A stretch of DNA of 26,288 nucleotides from Euryarchaeota archaeon UBA229 (GCA_002505355.1 DAUW01000028.1:1-26288), one strand, 5' to 3'; numbered from the stretch's first letter, positions 15,022 to 22,872 are shown. Notes: generated by a model not told the origin, from the sequence alone. Program-made: numbers and translations.

Positions 15022-16239
15022 TCATGATAGATGAGTCAACGCTCGAGCCACGTTTACATCATTTGGGTAGGTCGCCTTTGCCATCTGTAACATCCACTGC
15101 AGATGTTCTTCGCGGCCGAGATAGCGCATAATTGTGCCAATATGCGCTAACATGTCAAGGTTAGCATCTAAATGAGGTCCGAGTCGGTCTAGTTGTTGTG
15201 CCGTCTGGGTCAGTTTCCCTGTCTTGATTAACTCCAACATACTAACAACCTCCCGATAAACCACCCTATCATCCCACGGTTGTTTGGCAGGCCACGGCCA
15301 AATCCTCCCGCTTAATTCCGGTTTCGGCGGTGCCGCAGATTGTTTAGTTTCAGCTTTGACCTGCTCAGCCACAGGGTCATTTGGAATGTCTGGAACCTCT
15401 GGAGTCTCATCAACTCCTTGAGGTTCTTCTACCTCTGGAATATCTGGGATGTCTGGTGTAGTTAGCGGTGTCTGAGTGTGAGAATCTAATTGCTGTTCTA
15501 CAGTCGTTTCTCCAAAAATGTCTGGAAGGTCTGGTGTTTCACTAACCACGCTTTCAACCTTAGCCGTACTCATTTCAAGTTCAGATTGCGCCGGTTCCTC
15601 AGCAATAATCTCAGGCTCCATATTCCGACCTTGTGATGGACCCACAGAGCCAGAGAAATCATCATCTGAATTATCTGCTTCCAAGAATAGTGAGCCCTGT
15701 CCAGTGTGTACTGGCTCTGCAACCTCATCCAGCGGGTTAGCATTGGGGAGAACAAATTCCACCTGTTGCCTTGGTGCATCATCTGGTGATAGCGATACCT
15801 CCTCAGGCTTGGTGTAATCTTGAACCTCCGATAATGTAGGGCCGCTACTAGCGATGAAGGCAAACTCATCGTTTTCACCCTCATCTTGCGATTCAAACTG
15901 ATCTATTTGTACGGTTACATCATCAAGCGACAAAACCGCTTCAACAGCATAATCCTCACCTTCTTCATCGTCAATATCCTCGTCGAGTAATGTCGTCATT
16001 ATATCAGACTCAGTCGTTGACGGTGTCGCCATTGGCTGTTCGCGCGCCGAGGCTGTGAGATCATAGTAGCATAGTTTACATTCCTCTGCTTCAATTTCAT
16101 TATGAGTTCCGCAATATGGACAAACCTTGTGTGCATCAGAAGTATCCTTCTTTCGCCACCCAAACAAGTAACCCACCAGTTTGTTGGCGCTTGCTTGAGG
16201 GTTTAAGTGATAGGGTTTCGCGGTTTGAATATAATTCAT
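15022..16239 (-). CDS. Zinc-ribbon protein with long acidic proline-rich linker, function unknown
   Basis: I do not recognise the family. With the ATG at 16239 it has 405 residues; an ATG at 16257 would add six. Near residues 40-57 a zinc ribbon is present, CPYCG then CKLC with ten residues between, in the rubredoxin/ribosomal style. The middle, about 65-305, is acidic and low in order, with repeated PDIPE/VEEP/DIP-like elements and many Asp, Glu, Ser and Pro. The last 95 residues form a helical domain with LGPHLDANLDMLAHIGTIMRYLGREEHLQWMLQMA that resembles TPR-like helical pairs. This suggests an adaptor that binds partners via both ends. The shorter start is favoured because the divergent helicase promoter overlaps the first codons of the longer form. 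Confidence 0.72.
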   Translation of the reverse strand: MNYIQTAKPYHLNPQASANKLVGYLFGWRKKDTSDAHKVCPYCGTHNEIEAEECKLCYYDLTASAREQPMATPSTTESDIMTTLLDEDIDDEEGEDYAVEAVLSLDDVTVQIDQFESQDEGENDEFAFIASSGPTLSEVQDYTKPEEVSLSPDDAPRQQVEFVLPNANPLDEVAEPVHTGQGSLFLEADNSDDDFSGSVGPSQGRNMEPEIIAEEPAQSELEMSTAKVESVVSETPDLPDIFGETTVEQQLDSHTQTPLTTPDIPDIPEVEEPQGVDETPEVPDIPNDPVAEQVKAETKQSAAPPKPELSGRIWPWPAKQPWDDRVVYREVVSMLELIKTGKLTQTAQQLDRLGPHLDANLDMLAHIGTIMRYLGREEHLQWMLQMAKATYPNDVNVARALTHLS

Positions 16240-16246
16240 TTTAATC

Positions 16247-16255
16247 AATACTATC
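16247..16255 (+). promoter_or_regulatory. TATA-like element for the helicase gene
   Basis: AATACTATC matches the second half of the acyltransferase promoter exactly and begins 35 nt before the helicase ATG at 16282. It lies next to or within the divergent zinc-ribbon gene's start, so the two promoters share this short region. Confidence 0.4.
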
Positions 16256-16281
16256 ATTTGGTGGGCGATATTGGTAATGAC

Positions 16282-18297
16282 ATGGCAAAGAAGGGTTCAG
16301 TTCGCCGGATGGACAATTCAGTGCCACAGGGTATTCAAAAAAAGGTGGATATAACAAGCCAAATGCCTATTGCGTGGAAAAAAGGACAGGAACACTTCGA
16401 ACGTTTCACCAAGCTAATCAAAATTGAACTCGACGATGAAACAGCCATGGTCGAAGAGCGCTGGAAAAAATGGACTAAGCAAAAATTAGTGGCTGCTGGG
16501 TTAACGTTGTTTGAATTGACCTGTCGCAGCCAAGGTAGATTCTACGGCGACCCGATTATCGTCTTCGAACAGCCTGACCGCAATAGAATGCCACAGCATC
16601 GTTTTGCTCAAGGAGATATTGTGTTAATCTCACGAACTCGTCCCTGGGGAGAGAAAGTGTACGAAGGGATTGTCCTCGATCGGGGACCGACCAGGATTAG
16701 GGTAGTGGTAAACGAGAAACCTAAGGATTTGAAGAAGGGGCGATGGAGAATTGACAAAGGCGCTAATAGAATTGCTCATGATCGGATGCATGAAGCACTG
16801 ATTACTTTTCACTCAACAGACTCTCCCGGCGGAACACCATTGCGTGATTTGTTACTTGGGTCGCTACATGATGTCGTAACTTCTGCCGCACGACCACCAG
16901 AAATCTCCGGAAAAAGCAACTTCAGTCAGACACCGCTAGATGCCATATTGAATAGTTCACAAAAATCCGCAGTAGAACAATCGCTGAGTTCAAGACTAAG
17001 CCTAATCCAAGGCCCTCCCGGAACCGGCAAAACCTTCACTGCTGTACATTTATTGAGACAGTTAGCAAGCATGGGAAAAGGACCAATATTAGCCTGTGCA
17101 GAGTCAAATGTGGCCGTTGATAACTTACTAGAAGGCCTAGTTGATATTGGGGTAAATGCGGTAAGAATTGGTAAACCGGTAAAGGTAAGAGAAAGTTTGC
17201 GAAATAGCACTCTGGACGCACTGGTTGACAATCATCCACTGCAAGATGAAATTGAGTATATTAAATCACAAAATGATGATCTGCGTAAAGAACTCAATTC
17301 CTTGAAGGGTAAGGAAAAGGGATTGGCCCACAGAGATATCAAAAATAATTTCAAAGATATACGAAGGCTGGAGGATAACGTAATTGCTTCTTTACTAGAC
17401 GGTGCCGATGTAGTTTGTGCGACAACAATAGGTGCTGGCCATCATATTTTAGGCGACAGAAAATTTCCCATAGTGTTAATTGATGAAGCGACTCAAGCCA
17501 GTGAACCTAGCGCCTTAGTGCCAATAATTCGGGGATGTCGGCAATTGATTTTAGTCGGCGACCATAAGCAGTTACCACCAACGGTAATCAGCGAGCAAGC
17601 CGAACAAGGCGGCTTAAATCAGTCGTTGTTTGAAAGATTGAACAAGTGTGGAGTCCCAGCACACATGCTAACAACCCAATACCGAATGCATCCAGTGATC
17701 AGAGAATTCCCGAGCGCCAGATTTTACGATAACCGACTTGAGGACGGCTGTAGTTCAAAAGACCGGCCAACACCGGCTGGATTGTTATGGCCTGATTGGG
17801 ACAATCCACTAGCTTTTATCCCGGTGGATGGTAACGAATTGCAGGATGAAGAAGGTAGTAGCAGGTCAAATTATGCTGAGGCTGCAAAGGTTTTGTCAGT
17901 GGTTAAAAATCTCCTTGAAGCGGGTGATTTATTGACTAGTGATGTTGGTGTAATCACCCCGTATAATGGTCAGGTTAGAGTACTCTCAGATTTATTTCAG
18001 CAAGCTGGTGGAAGAGATATTGGCGAGCCGTACCATGGACTTGAGATAAAGAGTGTCGATGGTTATCAAGGAAGAGAAAAAGAAGTCATTGTGTTCTCAA
18101 CCGTGAGAGCAAACGATGATGGCGAGGTTGGTTTTCTAAGCGACAGAAGGAGACTGAATGTTGCACTCACTAGAGCGCGCCGAGGATTGGTAATTGTTGG
18201 TCACCCTAACACCCTGCGACACGATGGAACGTGGAATTCTTGGCTTGATTGGGTTGATGAACGCAATCTATTCGCTTGGCATCTTTCACAGGACTAA
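16282..18297 (+). CDS. Superfamily 1 helicase, UPF1/IGHMBP2/Dna2-like
   Basis: A 671-residue DNA/RNA helicase of the UPF1-like SF1B family. Residues 35-180 hold the OB/beta-barrel region. The motor shows motif Q/I SQKSAVEQSL and GPPGTGKT (Walker A, 244-251), motif II DEATQASEP (Walker B, 401-409), motif III LVGDHKQLPPT (424-434), motif IV-V QYRMHPVIREFPSARFYDN, motif V VDGYQGREKEVIVFSTVR and motif VI LNVALTRARRGLVIVGH. The close similarity is to archaeal IGHMBP2-type enzymes, thought to unwind nucleic acid 5'-3'. The start ATG at 16282 is chosen because a TATA-like element begins 35 nt before it; the frame stays open upstream to 16207 without family resemblance. The first 30 residues are basic and probably flexible. 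Confidence 0.9.
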   Translation: MAKKGSVRRMDNSVPQGIQKKVDITSQMPIAWKKGQEHFERFTKLIKIELDDETAMVEERWKKWTKQKLVAAGLTLFELTCRSQGRFYGDPIIVFEQPDRNRMPQHRFAQGDIVLISRTRPWGEKVYEGIVLDRGPTRIRVVVNEKPKDLKKGRWRIDKGANRIAHDRMHEALITFHSTDSPGGTPLRDLLLGSLHDVVTSAARPPEISGKSNFSQTPLDAILNSSQKSAVEQSLSSRLSLIQGPPGTGKTFTAVHLLRQLASMGKGPILACAESNVAVDNLLEGLVDIGVNAVRIGKPVKVRESLRNSTLDALVDNHPLQDEIEYIKSQNDDLRKELNSLKGKEKGLAHRDIKNNFKDIRRLEDNVIASLLDGADVVCATTIGAGHHILGDRKFPIVLIDEATQASEPSALVPIIRGCRQLILVGDHKQLPPTVISEQAEQGGLNQSLFERLNKCGVPAHMLTTQYRMHPVIREFPSARFYDNRLEDGCSSKDRPTPAGLLWPDWDNPLAFIPVDGNELQDEEGSSRSNYAEAAKVLSVVKNLLEAGDLLTSDVGVITPYNGQVRVLSDLFQQAGGRDIGEPYHGLEIKSVDGYQGREKEVIVFSTVRANDDGEVGFLSDRRRLNVALTRARRGLVIVGHPNTLRHDGTWNSWLDWVDERNLFAWHLSQD

Positions 18298-18334
18298 TGC
18301 GTAGATTGACAAAGTAAGCCACGAAGCATTGACC

Positions 18335-18901
18335 ATGGCAGAGAGCCCGGTTAGTCTTCACCAAGGTGGCGGCACTCTCGCACAGGCGGTTCTTGCTAGT
18401 GCTCCAGAAGGTATGCTCATTGCTCCAATATGGCGGCGCATCGCCGCATTTATGCTGGATGTTCTATTAATTTCTATCATCCTTACTTTTTTTACTAACG
18501 GTCAACTAACGCTAAACTTGCTAAATTTCGAGTTGCTAAGAGGGGGCGCCGAGTATATTCTTTTCTTTAGTTCCAATTGGGCAATACTGCTAACCGCCCA
18601 CTGGCTTTACTGGAAATATACTGGCAGAGCATACGGTCGTTCTCTTGGACAAAGAGCGTTTAGAATCGCCATCGTTCACGATACCGGGACCGCCCTTGAC
18701 CAACAACATTGGGGCCCTAGAGCCGCTGGTAAACTGATTTACTTGTTACCTCTTGTAGGGCCTCTTTGGTTTGGCCTGCGAGACTCGATTAGCGCTCGCT
18801 CTAAAGATGCAGAATATCGTACTGCGATAGATAAAAAGCACAGCACTGTTGCTGCCGTTGACTGGTCTTTACCGGTGGAAACTAGAACCAAATTACGGTA
18901 A
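18335..18901 (+). CDS. RDD-family membrane protein
   Basis: A 188-residue protein with the RDD pattern: APIWRRIAAFMLDVLLISII with Arg35 and Asp42 in the first membrane segment (36-55), a second segment around 74-95 followed by YWKYTGRAYGRSLGQRAFRIAIV, and a third at 132-148 before the conserved LRDSISAR (Asp150). RDD proteins are small inner-membrane proteins of mixed or unknown role, some linked to ion transport. A TTG two codons earlier is open, but ATG at 18335 is the better start. It lies 37 nt after the helicase gene and shows no strong promoter, so it may be read through from there. The last 30 residues are a polar tail. Confidence 0.82.
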   Translation: MAESPVSLHQGGGTLAQAVLASAPEGMLIAPIWRRIAAFMLDVLLISIILTFFTNGQLTLNLLNFELLRGGAEYILFFSSNWAILLTAHWLYWKYTGRAYGRSLGQRAFRIAIVHDTGTALDQQHWGPRAAGKLIYLLPLVGPLWFGLRDSISARSKDAEYRTAIDKKHSTVAAVDWSLPVETRTKLR

Positions 18902-18962
18902 TGAACGATTAGACATCTACTTCAAGTATTACCGATTGCTCCTTACAGATGGAGTGGTTTCA

Positions 18963-20135
18963 ATGAGCGATGAATACTTTACTCGTGCCCCGCCAATTGA
19001 ATGTCGACTTATTTCTTGCAGTATGGAAATTGATGATGATGATGAGGATGTTATTCAGGTAACCATCGAGGCATCAAATGAAGCCGCAATGCCAATTGGC
19101 GGGCTTGACATTTTCATTCAAACTAGTGATAACAAAAAAGTCGAATCTGCGCAAGGCATTAGTTCTCTAGGGCCTGGTTTGACGCGTAAATTTAGCTTTG
19201 AATTCCCACTAAACGCTGGCGATTGGATATTTATGCTTAGGTCACCGACTGTGAAAACCGATCTTGGACCATTTAGCCACGATTTCACCTACCAGGCAGA
19301 GAAGGGGCGTGTCTACAATAATGCAATTGGTAGTGGCATGTTTAGTGATGCGTTCACTGGTGATCTAGGCGAATTTGGCAATGTCGAAGAGCGAGGGATT
19401 ATCGACTCTTCTACTATCAAGATGACCTCGTATTTCGGTGAGAACTCAGCTGGCGGAGCTACAGCAATAAGCATCGGTAATGCCCCCATAGAGGATAGTG
19501 CTGAGGCTGATGCTCCTCGTATCCCTCCATGGCAAAAATCACCTGATCCGTTATTATCAAACCCGGTGTTGACTGCCCCCGAACCAATCGAGGTTGACCC
19601 TCCGCAACCTGCGACCGACTTACTAGCATTCTCAAAACAAGTGAGTCAGCCAAAAGCCACAGCTGATCCCGAGGTTGCTATTGCTGAAACGCCTCCCGCA
19701 CTACCAGCTGTTGCCGATACCCCCCCGCCATTGCCACCAGCAACCACTGAAAATCTAACACCAAATATCGAAGCCGCGGAAAGTTCAGTAAATACGCCAC
19801 CGAGTCTGCCACCTACTGCACCACCAACCGCACCACCTTCCGAGCCACCGAGTAAACCTCCAACCAGTCCACCCACCGGCCCACCATCTGGGCCACCGAG
19901 TAAACCTCCAACTAGCCCACCCACTGGGCCGCCATCCGGCCCACCATCTGGGCCACCGAGTAAACCACCATCTGGTCCACCATCGCAACCCCCATCTGGG
20001 CCACCGAGTAAACCACCATCTGGTCCACCATCGCAACCCCCATCTGGACCACCAAGCAAACCACCATCCGGTCCACCATCACAACCCCCTTCCGGGCCGC
20101 CAAAGTCGAAGAAACCGACTAGACCACCGATTTAG
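18963..20135 (+). CDS. Beta-domain protein with 16-residue proline-rich tandem repeats
   Basis: I do not recognise this family. With the ATG at 18963 it has 390 residues and no signal peptide. Residues 11-112 look like one beta-sandwich domain, with acidic MEIDDDDEDVIQVTIEASNEA at its start and FSFEFPLNAGDWIFMLRSP in the middle. Residues 113-180 are mixed and 185-390 are disordered and proline-rich. The end is built from five 16-residue repeats of type PPSKPPTSPPTGPPSG then PPSKPPSGPPSQPPSG, closed by a basic KSKKPTRPP. The tail has few Lys except in PPSK. Such tails may act as spacers or SH3-like binding sites, but this is inference. The RDD gene ends 61 nt before; the longer ORF from 18849 would overlap it, so I prefer the ATG at 18963. 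Confidence 0.75.
   Translation: MSDEYFTRAPPIECRLISCSMEIDDDDEDVIQVTIEASNEAAMPIGGLDIFIQTSDNKKVESAQGISSLGPGLTRKFSFEFPLNAGDWIFMLRSPTVKTDLGPFSHDFTYQAEKGRVYNNAIGSGMFSDAFTGDLGEFGNVEERGIIDSSTIKMTSYFGENSAGGATAISIGNAPIEDSAEADAPRIPPWQKSPDPLLSNPVLTAPEPIEVDPPQPATDLLAFSKQVSQPKATADPEVAIAETPPALPAVADTPPPLPPATTENLTPNIEAAESSVNTPPSLPPTAPPTAPPSEPPSKPPTSPPTGPPSGPPSKPPTSPPTGPPSGPPSGPPSKPPSGPPSQPPSGPPSKPPSGPPSQPPSGPPSKPPSGPPSQPPSGPPKSKKPTRPPI
19845..20096 (+). repeat. 48-bp tandem coding repeats (PPSK.. units)
   Basis: Five 48-bp units encode 16-residue Pro/Ser/Gly-rich repeats at 19845-19892, 19893-19940, 19953-20000, 20001-20048 and 20049-20096, with a 12-bp partial unit (PPSG) between the second and third. The third and fourth units are nearly identical in DNA, which points to recent duplication; the fifth has several silent changes. 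Confidence 0.88.
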
Positions 20136-20144
20136 CGTGATAAC

Positions 20145-20420
20145 ATGAGTGATGGTTTTGTAATGGAATTGTGCGGTAACCGAGCCGCATGGCAAATCGT
20201 TCCCGATGGTATCGAGTCGATAGACCTGGATATTGTGGGTCAAACAATAATTAATGCAGGTTACACCGCTGGAATTCAAAATAGGTTATGCTGGACATTC
20301 ACCGGCCCTTGCGATTTGACACTATATCCAAGTGGTAAGTTGCTAGTCAAAACTGAGGACAAAACTCTTGCAGCAGAGGTAGCCAAACTTCACGTTGAAT
20401 CTTGGACTACCGGTTCGTGA
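20145..20420 (+). CDS. Small conserved-looking protein with TBP-like C-terminal half
   Basis: A 91-residue protein I cannot assign firmly. The C-terminal part, CDLTLYPSGKLLVKTEDKTL followed by AAEVAKLHVESW, looks like the TATA-binding-protein half-repeat (strand, SSGK turn, strand, then helix). The N-terminal part has no clear motif. It sits 9 nt after the proline-rich protein gene and 9 nt before the Sua5/YrdC gene, so it is probably co-transcribed with the latter. Because Sua5 makes the substrate of the KEOPS tRNA-modification complex, I considered the KEOPS subunit Pcc1, which has similar size, but the sequence fits Pcc1 less well than a TBP-like fold. Either way the function is not known. 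Confidence 0.65.
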   Translation: MSDGFVMELCGNRAAWQIVPDGIESIDLDIVGQTIINAGYTAGIQNRLCWTFTGPCDLTLYPSGKLLVKTEDKTLAAEVAKLHVESWTTGS

Positions 20421-20426
20421 GGGTGA
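20421..20426 (+). promoter_or_regulatory. Shine-Dalgarno site of the Sua5/YrdC gene
   Basis: GGGTGA, matching the archaeal anti-SD core GGTGA, directly follows the stop codon of the small TBP-like protein gene and lies 3 nt before the ATG. It supports translation as an inner cistron of an operon. Confidence 0.5.
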
Positions 20427-20429
20427 AAA

Positions 20430-21038
20430 ATGTCGATTATAAAGCCTGAACTAATCGAAAATTTACGATCAAATGGGGTGGTTGTTTACCCAACCTCGAC
20501 CCTACCGGGACTGGGTTGTTTACCCACTAAAGCCGGTCTCGATAATCTATACAAATTGAAAAATCGCCCTGCTGACCAACCGGTAAGTTTGGGTGTCGCC
20601 GACATTGAGCAGGCTGCTGAGTTAGTATCTGTGCCAAATGTCGCGGTAGAGTTATTGAGAAATTTTCCGGTTGGAAGTCTAACATTAATTTTAGACGCGG
20701 TACAAAAACTCGACGAACGACTAGGTGGCACCAGAGTGGCCGTTAGAGTGCTCGCAGATCACCGCGCAATAGAACTAGTTAGAGCAATCGGCCCGATTAC
20801 GGCAACTAGTGCCAATCACAGTGGTGTTGAACCTGTACATGATACTCGATTAGCTGCAGAGATCCTTGGCCTCAAAGGTGACTCCATAGTCGATGGAGAA
20901 TGCCCTGGAGGCGCTCCTAGCACCATCCTATCGATAGAGAAATCAAAGATTGACTCAACTAATTATACGGTAACTATTATGAGAGAGGGCGTAATACCTC
21001 GCATAGACGTGGAAACATGGATGAGGAATTATCGCTGA
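20430..21038 (+). CDS. Sua5/YciO/YrdC-family L-threonylcarbamoyladenylate synthase
   Basis: A 202-residue single-domain YrdC protein that makes threonylcarbamoyl-AMP from Thr, bicarbonate and ATP for the t6A37 modification of ANN-decoding tRNAs. Recognisable are VVVYPTSTLPGLGCLPTK (family PTET-YGLG region), KLKNRPADQPVSLGV (K-x-R, Lys44/Arg46), GSLTLIL, VAVRVLADHRA and the SANHSG motif (127-132). It lacks the extra C-terminal domain of Sua5, so it is the TsaC/YrdC form. The start has a Shine-Dalgarno-like GGGTGA just before it. Its stop overlaps the MetAP gene by 22 nt. The family's usual Glu in PTET is Ser here (PTST), which may be a local variation. Confidence 0.87.
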   Translation: MSIIKPELIENLRSNGVVVYPTSTLPGLGCLPTKAGLDNLYKLKNRPADQPVSLGVADIEQAAELVSVPNVAVELLRNFPVGSLTLILDAVQKLDERLGGTRVAVRVLADHRAIELVRAIGPITATSANHSGVEPVHDTRLAAEILGLKGDSIVDGECPGGAPSTILSIEKSKIDSTNYTVTIMREGVIPRIDVETWMRNYR

Positions 21039-22030
21039 AATACTGGAAGGATGCTGGCCATGTGGCCAGAAGAACTCTAGAAGCGATGAAAGAAAAAATC
21101 GTCGTTGGTGCAACACTACATGAGACGATTGAAGCTGCTGAAAGATATATCCACCGGCACGGCGGCAAACCTGCTTTTCCCGGAACGATTGCGGTGAATG
21201 ACATTGCCGCCCACTTCACCACCGATCACAATATATCTCCAGTCGAAGAGTGGGATGGTGAAATGACCTTACAAAAAGGAGATTGTGTAAAAATCGATTA
21301 TGGGGTACATATCAAAGGCCATATCGGCGACAATGCATTAACCATCGAGGTAGGCAATACTAACAATCATACAGAACAGATTAAGGCCGCTAAGGAAGCA
21401 AGGGATGCAGCAATTGAAATGCTTCATCCTGGAACTCCATGGCACAAAGTCGGTGCTGCTGCGGCCCAGCCCTCACTCGATGCCGGCTTCCAACCAATTC
21501 GAAATCTGTGCGGACACCAATTGATGCCTTGGGAACTACATGCGGGTGTTTCTGTACCATCATATGCTTGTGGACCCGATAATCGAGGGTTCAAAGGTGT
21601 CGTCGAGGAGGGCGGTGTGTATGCTATCGAACCGTTTAATACCACTGGAAATAGTGGTATGATCAAAAATTTGGGTAAACCAAATTCATCCAATATTTAC
21701 CGCTTGACGGGTAACACCACGTCTAGGAAAGCCCGTTCTAAAGGCCAGTTGAAGCCATTAGGTGCGCAACTAGCAAGAAATCTGGAAGAGCGATATTCCA
21801 CGCTACCCTTTGCGGAGCGATGGGCTTTTCCAATGCTTGAGAAACCATTCCCGGAAGCTGATGAGGCGAGCCGCCAAAGTAAATGGAATGCTTTAGTAAA
21901 GAAACTTATCAGTATTAGGTTCTTAGAAACATATCATGTACTCGCCTGTGCAGATGGTGGAAATATCTGTCAATTTGAACACACTGTGTACGTAACTGAT
22001 GGTGGGCCTGAAATTTTAACAGTTGAATAA
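21017..22030 (+). CDS. map: Methionine aminopeptidase, type II
   Basis: Removes the initiator Met from new proteins. The 337-residue protein has the pita-bread fold with all five metal ligands: Asp94 (KIDYGVHIKGHIGDNA, with Asp105), His167 (NLCGHQL), Glu205 (AIEPF) and Glu321 (FEHTVYV). The substrate-side His65 (AAHFT) is also present. An insert of the type II form lies around 215-300, with TSRKARSKGQLKPLGAQLAR. It is longer than many archaeal type II enzymes (about 295), mostly in this insert. The start ATG overlaps the end of the Sua5/YrdC gene by 22 nt, so translation may be coupled. A hairpin lies 11 nt after the stop codon. Confidence 0.93.
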   Translation: MDEELSLKYWKDAGHVARRTLEAMKEKIVVGATLHETIEAAERYIHRHGGKPAFPGTIAVNDIAAHFTTDHNISPVEEWDGEMTLQKGDCVKIDYGVHIKGHIGDNALTIEVGNTNNHTEQIKAAKEARDAAIEMLHPGTPWHKVGAAAAQPSLDAGFQPIRNLCGHQLMPWELHAGVSVPSYACGPDNRGFKGVVEEGGVYAIEPFNTTGNSGMIKNLGKPNSSNIYRLTGNTTSRKARSKGQLKPLGAQLARNLEERYSTLPFAERWAFPMLEKPFPEADEASRQSKWNALVKKLISIRFLETYHVLACADGGNICQFEHTVYVTDGGPEILTVE

Positions 22031-22040
22031 GTTCAATAAA

Positions 22041-22054
22041 ATCACGCCTGTGAT
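22041..22054 (+). terminator. Small hairpin after the MetAP gene, possible 3' end element
   Basis: ATCAC-GCCT-GTGAT is a perfect 5-bp stem with a 4-nt loop, beginning 11 nt after the MetAP stop. It is followed by a T-rich stretch around 22067-22079, the type of sequence that ends archaeal transcripts. The hairpin itself is short and may be chance. Confidence 0.3.
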
Positions 22055-22324
22055 GCAAAAATCAACGTTTTCATATTTATGAGCCGTGACGAATATAAAC
22101 TGTGAGTGCTTGGCTGTTAACGAACGGGCTGTTTGAGTTCTGTTGAGTGCATCCCATCCCCTCTGCTTTACTCTCACCCGTTCACCTCTTATTCATTCAA
22201 CAATTATTGTTATTTTTTGTTGCTATACAAACCGTTTGCACCACTCGCAACCCATTGTGGTTCTTACACACTTTCGCGCAGTACCTCGGTTTTATCGGTG
22301 TTTTTTGATTTCGACCGGCATTAG
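22055..22324. other. Gene-free stretch before the pilin gene
   Basis: No gene is supported in this part of the 356-nt gap. Open frames here lack start signals and protein-like composition. The plus strand is pyrimidine-rich from about 22141 to 22200. At 22199-22211 the inverted repeat AACAAT-T-ATTGTT is followed by a run of six T, which could be a weak terminator or operator. A small RNA cannot be excluded. Confidence 0.45.
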
Positions 22325-22335
22325 GATTAAATATA
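22325..22335 (+). promoter_or_regulatory. TATA element of the pilin gene
   Basis: ATTAAATATAC is a good archaeal TATA box, centred about 57 nt before the pilin ATG. Transcription would start near 22355-22358, leaving a leader of about 30 nt that contains the Shine-Dalgarno site, unlike the leaderless promoters elsewhere in the window. Confidence 0.6.
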
Positions 22336-22373
22336 CCGCCACCAGTGGGAGGAATACACCCGGCTACGGGTAA

Positions 22374-22378
22374 GGAGG
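22374..22378 (+). promoter_or_regulatory. Strong Shine-Dalgarno site of the pilin gene
   Basis: GGAGG lies 8 nt before the ATG at 22387 and decides the start: the upstream in-frame ATG at 22345 would add 14 residues that encode the Shine-Dalgarno region itself. It is the strongest ribosome site in the window. Confidence 0.75.
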
Positions 22379-22386
22379 ACAAAAAT

Positions 22387-22854
22387 ATGAAGAACGAAAC
22401 AAGAAATGATGAAGCTGTAAGCCCAGTTATTGCTACCATTCTAATGGTTGCAATCACTGTTGTACTAGCAGGTGTACTATACGTATGGGCTGCTAACCTA
22501 GCAGAAAGCAACACTGACGGTAGCCTAGAGCTATACACCTTCAGTGGCCAAGATGCACCTGGATCTGACGGCGCAGTAATTATGACTATGGACAGTGGAT
22601 CCGACCTAGGTTGGGCATCCATTACCATCAAGGCAAGCGTTGATGGTGCTGCATCCAGCACCGTCCCAATGTGTGACGACACCACAAACGAGAACTGCTG
22701 GTCATCCACTGACAGTGACGACACCGCAGCATGGAACGTTGGTGAAGCAATAACTGTTGACACAGACTGTTCTGGCGTCTGCACAGTTACCGTAAACGTT
22801 CTAAACAGCTTAGAAGGCACAACTCTCGACACAATAGTAATTGACGTCGAATAG
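22387..22854 (+). CDS. Archaeal type IV pilin (Pilin_N/PF07790 type)
   Basis: A 155-residue secreted pilin. The short basic/acidic leader MKNETRNDEA precedes the class III signal core VSPVIATILMVAITVVLAGV, which is the hallmark of archaeal adhesion pilins cut by the prepilin peptidase PibD near Ala10. Residues 11-39 form the assembly helix. The outer domain (45-155) is rich in Asp, Ser, Thr and Ala and has four Cys (96, 104, 128, 132) that could make two disulfides. Codons are strongly biased: eight of ten Leu codons are CTA, unlike the mixed usage in neighbouring genes, which suggests very high expression. A TATA box, a 30-nt leader and a strong GGAGG precede it. No assembly ATPase or membrane platform gene lies in the window. 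Confidence 0.9.
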   Translation: MKNETRNDEAVSPVIATILMVAITVVLAGVLYVWAANLAESNTDGSLELYTFSGQDAPGSDGAVIMTMDSGSDLGWASITIKASVDGAASSTVPMCDDTTNENCWSSTDSDDTAAWNVGEAITVDTDCSGVCTVTVNVLNSLEGTTLDTIVIDVE

Positions 22855-22872
22855 GAACTATGAGTACCTTGG

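Noticed and set aside
19646..20059. Minus-strand frame with long GGPDGG-type Gly repeats, and a Trp/Arg-rich frame at 19785-20036
   Set aside because: Both are complements of the proline-rich 48-bp repeats on the plus strand and have no start signals or family features.
19845..20096. Possible CRISPR array from evenly spaced repeats
   Set aside because: The 48-bp units are contiguous, in frame and encode a regular Pro-rich peptide, with no unique spacers and no cas genes nearby.
22133..22373. Two short plus-strand frames in the gap before the pilin
   Set aside because: They are rich in Ser, Phe, His and Cys, have no ribosome site and end across the pilin promoter. They follow the pyrimidine-rich base content of the spacer.
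22197..22832. Minus-strand 211-residue frame antisense to the pilin
   Set aside because: The pilin has a TATA box, GGAGG, a class III signal and strong codon bias; the antisense frame has none of these and a composition that mirrors the pilin codons.
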